From the NCBI GenBank assembly GCA_015493425.1, contig WGDG01000264.1:1-35733 (forward strand): a DNA stretch of 35,733 nucleotides. The letters run 5' to 3'. Source of the stretch: Sulfurovum sp. GTDB lineage: Bacteria; Campylobacterota; Campylobacteria; Campylobacterales; Sulfurovaceae. Position 1 is the stretch's first letter, and every line of letters begins with the position of its first letter. The notes beneath the pieces were generated by a model. The model had not been told where the DNA came from and did not search any database. It saw only the letters and a list, made by a program, of their open reading frames with translations. Below, piece by piece: positions 32,805-35,733 of the stretch. Made by a program: the position numbers and the translations under genes.

Positions 32805-34925
32805 TTAGAATGTGTAGCTGTATGTCAGCATGGCAAACCGGGGTGATGCCGGTGTGTAATAGTATTTATCACCCCAGCTTGCAGATGTTTTTTTCACTTC
32901 CGTCGCATAGGTTTTGTCGAACACATTGTTTACATTCAGCTGTACCCTGTGGTTTTCATACTGATATCCAAGCATCACATTGGTGATCAATTCGAAACCG
33001 TCGTATTTCTCCGTATTGGCATCATCCATATAGTAAGGGCCGTAGGTCAATGCTTCCACTCTTGCACTCAAACCGTTCAGATGATAGCCTGCAAAGAGTG
33101 AATACTGGTAGTCAGGGATAAATCGCTGTTTGTTCCCGGAGTAATCCACACCGTCGGAAACATAGTCCACATATTCATAATCATAAACGGAAGCATTCAT
33201 TCCCAGGTCAAATACCTCGGTGATGAAGTAATCCAGCGCCAGTTCCGCACCGATTCTTCTGGTCTCTCCAGCATTCTCATAATAGGTCGCCCCCTCTGCG
33301 CCGGGTACTGCAACGATTTCATCTTTGATCTTGTTGTAATATACAGAGAAATCCATACTCCATATTTTGCTCCTCTGTTTCAATCCGACTTCGTAGTTGA
33401 TGGAAGTGGACTTGTCCAAGGCGGGGAGTGTTGGGTCGTACCCTCTGTTGTTGCGTACTTCATTGTCTGTAGGTGCCTGATTCGCAGAGGCAATCAGGGC
33501 GTAGGCATTCATTGTCTTGTTCAAAGCATAGGTCGCGCCTATCTTGGGAGAGTACAGATCGAAAGACTGCTTGATCTCGTAGGCTCCCGAACCCGGTACA
33601 TAGTTACCTGCGCCATAGTCATAACGCGTTATTTCATTACCGTTCGTGTCGAATTCGAGGTGGTCATAGCGCATCCCTATATCGACAAGCAGTTTTTCTG
33701 TCGGAGAAAATGTCTCCTGCAGATATCCGCCAAAGAGCGTATTGTCGCCTGCTTCCGTATTAGCCAATGCACCTCTTTCATCAGAAGTAACACGAACGAT
33801 CTTTGTAGTGGGGCCATGGTAGCCATAGGATGTTTTCGTGTCATAGTCACGGTATTCATACTTCTTGCTGTCGTCATGCTTGTCGAGTCTTCCTGTCAGA
33901 CCGAAGACCAGGTTCGCATCCTGACTGAAAAGCGTATGCGAATAGTCAAAAGCAAGATCCAACCCCATGACGTAATTATCTTTGGAATCATTGATCATAC
34001 CAGTAACGGGATGATAGTGCTCCCATTGGGTGAAATAAGCCTGTGGCTTGAACAACAGATCACCGAACTCTTTTTCATAGTGTGTATTGAAAAAGAAACT
34101 TTTGCTGTATCGTCCGCTTTTCTGCCAGGCACCTTCATCGTCGCCATTTTTCGTTTTCCCGGTATCAAGGTAATACTCATAGCCTGTTTTTCCAAGCGAT
34201 TGCGGCAACTGAAGATTCGCTTCGGAGTAAGCAAATTCTGTTTCGAGTGTCGATTCATCTTCAAAAATATGACCATACTTCAAGCTCAACTGTGTTGTAT
34301 CAAAGTCGTTCCACTCTCTCCAATCATTGGAAGATTGTCTGCGCGAGAGGCTCACCCCGATATAATTGGAATCATCAATTTTGTAACTTCCTTTTACATT
34401 GGCGTTGAGTGTATCAAAGCTTCCATATCCAATCTTGACACGATTCGTTTCAGTATCAAAGACCGATTTGGATTTGATATACACAACACCGCCTGTTGCG
34501 TTTGCCGCATAGATGGAACCAGGTCCCTTAAAGACTTCAACACTTTCCATATCATCGATGTCGACAAAATCCATCCGGGTAAAACTGTCGGGGTCGGTCA
34601 TAGGTACACCATCTCTCATCACCATGATCTCCCTGATACCGTAACGCGCTTTCAGCCCTGCACCTCTGATAATCAGTCTGCTGTCATAGCCGTTGTTTTT
34701 TCCCATAGAAATGACTCCGGGAACCGTTTCGAGCACATCCTTTACATTCAGAACATTACGCTCCTCGATCTCTTTTGAATCAATGACGGCAATACTCTGC
34801 GGTACCTCTTTGCTCATGCGTTCAAATTTCGTTGCCGTAACAGTCAATGTGTCCAGATCGAGATTCTCCCCCACAAGAAACGTAGCAGTTAGACTGCTGA
34901 TCAATAACATTTTCCTCATATACAA
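32805..34925 (-). CDS. TonB-dependent outer-membrane receptor
   Basis: A 706-residue receptor for energy-driven import of a metal chelate or similar ligand. A signal peptide (ends near residue 20) precedes a TonB box (DTLTVTA, residues 24-30). The plug domain has SIAVIDSKEIEERNVLNVKD, IIRGAGLKARYGIREIMVMR and VEVFKGPGSIYAANATGGVV. A 22-strand-type barrel follows, ending in LTYSYTF with the usual terminal Phe. An alternative start two codons in (MRKMLL) is equally good. It is the first gene of an operon with the NapH/NosR-like protein. Upstream on the coding strand are TTAAC repeats 11 bp apart. Confidence 0.92.
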   Translation of the reverse strand: MYMRKMLLISSLTATFLVGENLDLDTLTVTATKFERMSKEVPQSIAVIDSKEIEERNVLNVKDVLETVPGVISMGKNNGYDSRLIIRGAGLKARYGIREIMVMRDGVPMTDPDSFTRMDFVDIDDMESVEVFKGPGSIYAANATGGVVYIKSKSVFDTETNRVKIGYGSFDTLNANVKGSYKIDDSNYIGVSLSRRQSSNDWREWNDFDTTQLSLKYGHIFEDESTLETEFAYSEANLQLPQSLGKTGYEYYLDTGKTKNGDDEGAWQKSGRYSKSFFFNTHYEKEFGDLLFKPQAYFTQWEHYHPVTGMINDSKDNYVMGLDLAFDYSHTLFSQDANLVFGLTGRLDKHDDSKKYEYRDYDTKTSYGYHGPTTKIVRVTSDERGALANTEAGDNTLFGGYLQETFSPTEKLLVDIGMRYDHLEFDTNGNEITRYDYGAGNYVPGSGAYEIKQSFDLYSPKIGATYALNKTMNAYALIASANQAPTDNEVRNNRGYDPTLPALDKSTSINYEVGLKQRSKIWSMDFSVYYNKIKDEIVAVPGAEGATYYENAGETRRIGAELALDYFITEVFDLGMNASVYDYEYVDYVSDGVDYSGNKQRFIPDYQYSLFAGYHLNGLSARVEALTYGPYYMDDANTEKYDGFELITNVMLGYQYENHRVQLNVNNVFDKTYATEVKKTSASWGDKYYYTPASPRFAMLTYSYTF

Positions 34926-34953
34926 TTCTCCTTCAATATCTTTTGAAGCGAGA

Positions 34954-34985
34954 ATGCTAACGCAGTAGAGTTAATTTTGTGTTAA
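34954..34985 (-). promoter_or_regulatory. Candidate promoter of TonB receptor with TTAAC direct repeats
   Basis: On the minus strand TTAAC occurs at 34985-34981 and 34974-34970, 11 bp apart. TAGCAT (34959-34954) lies 14 bp after the TAAC of the second copy. Geometry resembles sites A-C of the cytochrome/DUF2202 cluster, but the repeat is TTAAC rather than GTAACA and the -10 is poor. Confidence 0.3.
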
Positions 34986-35161
34986 GAGCTAATTTAGGGT
35001 GTTTTTCCACAGCAAGAGTTAACGCAAGAGATTGAAGAATCTGATGAAAATAAAATGCCTACCAAAACACACCGGCCGGATACGTAAACGTACCACTGGG
35101 CTTAAACGCTACCTATTTTTCACACTAAAACCAAAAACCTTATAATCTAACATTTACCCAT

Positions 35162-35407
35162 GGTGGGCGGGGTGCACTAGAACTTTCAACACGTTACTCC
35201 ACACTTGATCTTAATGATGGTCTGGTAGAAGGTGGTGAAATGCAGATCACATCAGTAGGACTCATCTGGCATACCCAAAAAGAATCACAATTCCATCTGC
35301 AGTGGAGTCGTGCACATTTAGAAAGATATGATCTATCAACACATAGCATACCACTGCAAAGTGATACAGATATAGTACAGTTTAGATGGGTGTATCTTCT
35401 TGATTAA
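35162..35407 (+). pseudogene. Phosphate-selective porin (OprO/OprP-like) C-terminal fragment
   Basis: 81 codons in frame end at TAA 35405-35407. They encode GALELSTRYSTLDLNDG, a GGEMQITSVGLIWH strand and a terminal strand DTDIVQFRWVYLLD, the recognisable last strands of porin P/O-type barrels. There is no start codon context or signal peptide, and the sequence upstream (34990-35160) has no porin-like frame. The rest of the gene is deleted. The 85 bp after it are AT-rich with no gene. Confidence 0.6.
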
Positions 35408-35491
35408 GAGCTAACTAGATAGGCTGGACTCTAACAGAAGATTTGTTTTTTTTCAAACCTTAAAAAATATATAATTTTATAAGGTTTTAAT

Positions 35492-35733
35492 TTATAAAAC
35501 ATTCTTCAAACTCAATCCCACCTTCCCCTTCTCCGCATCCACAGAGATCACCTCTATCTGGGGAAGATACTGGTTGACCGAAAGCACTTCAAGCGGATGG
35601 GCAATGCGTTTTTGGCTCATCTGTGAGATATGGATCATCCCGTCGTTCTTGAGGCCAATATCTACAAAAGCGCCGAAGTCTGCAATGTTCCTCACGACTC
35701 CTGAGACAATGCTTCCTTCCCTCAGCATACTAA
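35492..35733 (-). CDS. tex: Tex-like RNA-binding protein, C-terminal S1 domain (partial)
   Basis: The frame is open to the right edge. It encodes an S1 RNA-binding domain: LREGSIVSGVVRNIADFGAF, VDIGLKNDGMIHISQMS, and later VISVDAEKGKVGLSLK. This matches the end of the Tex transcription accessory protein, whose S1 domain follows an RNase H-like and helix-hairpin-helix core. Other S1 proteins cannot be excluded with only 80 residues, but ending directly after the S1 barrel fits Tex. Confidence 0.75.
   Translation of the reverse strand, partial: SMLREGSIVSGVVRNIADFGAFVDIGLKNDGMIHISQMSQKRIAHPLEVLSVNQYLPQIEVISVDAEKGKVGLSLKNVL

Noticed and set aside
33660-34778. 372-codon plus-strand frame opposite the TonB receptor
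   Set aside because: Long but fully antisense to the plug and barrel, which have clear family motifs. No start context or domain is seen.
1-35733. CRISPR array, tRNA, rRNA or intact insertion sequence
   Set aside because: No regularly spaced repeats, cloverleaf sequence with a conserved T-loop, or transposase motif was seen. This was by eye; a covariance-model scan would be decisive.

Overview
The window looks chromosomal and comes from a Campylobacterota (epsilonproteobacterial) organism, most like Sulfurovum or Sulfurimonas. The reasons are the moderate GC content, tightly packed and overlapping genes, many small exported mono-haem cytochromes and DUF2202 lipoproteins, and the style of the two-component systems. 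This assignment rests on gene content and is not a database match. I saw no rRNA, tRNA, CRISPR array or intact insertion sequence.

Layout. (1) 1-6305 is a defence or mobile-type region: the end of a probable hsdS, a complete type I restriction subunit hsdR, an AT-rich gene for a 770-residue coiled-coil protein with a relaxase-like HxH motif, and a hipB-like regulator followed by only 25 codons of a hipA-like toxin. (2) 6536-12222 (minus) is a four-gene overlapping operon for a heavy-metal RND efflux pump: a PepSY-like periplasmic protein, an outer-membrane channel, an adaptor and a CusA/CzcA-family pump. (3) 12413-21924 is an export-dominated cluster. It holds three CxxCH proteins, two DUF2202 ferritin-like lipoproteins, a beta-propeller lipoprotein, a calcium-repeat outer-membrane barrel and two small low-complexity secreted proteins. 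An intact OmpR-type response regulator and histidine kinase pair lies inside it, next to the remnant of a second, internally deleted pair. (4) 22005-23173 carries an FmdE-like protein and a DUF2141 protein. (5) 23242-28761 (minus) is a second tripartite RND system of the AcrB-like class, in the order tolC-adaptor-pump. (6) 29137-30531 is a dynamin-like membrane GTPase. (7) 30538-31211 is a decayed AbiEii-type nucleotidyltransferase gene. (8) 31428-34925 (minus) is a TonB-dependent receptor followed by a NapH/NosR-like membrane ferredoxin. (9) 34926 to the end holds a porin C-terminal fragment and the C-terminal S1 domain of Tex.

The most interesting unit is the cluster at 13.8-21.9 kb. Three of its promoters (before 14672, 17597 and 19450) carry direct repeats of TAACA exactly 11 bp apart, 12-14 bp upstream of a TATACT/CATACT -10 element. 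This is the expected geometry for a PhoB/OmpR-family activator, and such a regulator is encoded at 15893-16522. The cluster therefore reads as a self-contained regulon for an extracytoplasmic redox or metal function whose substrate cannot be named from sequence alone.
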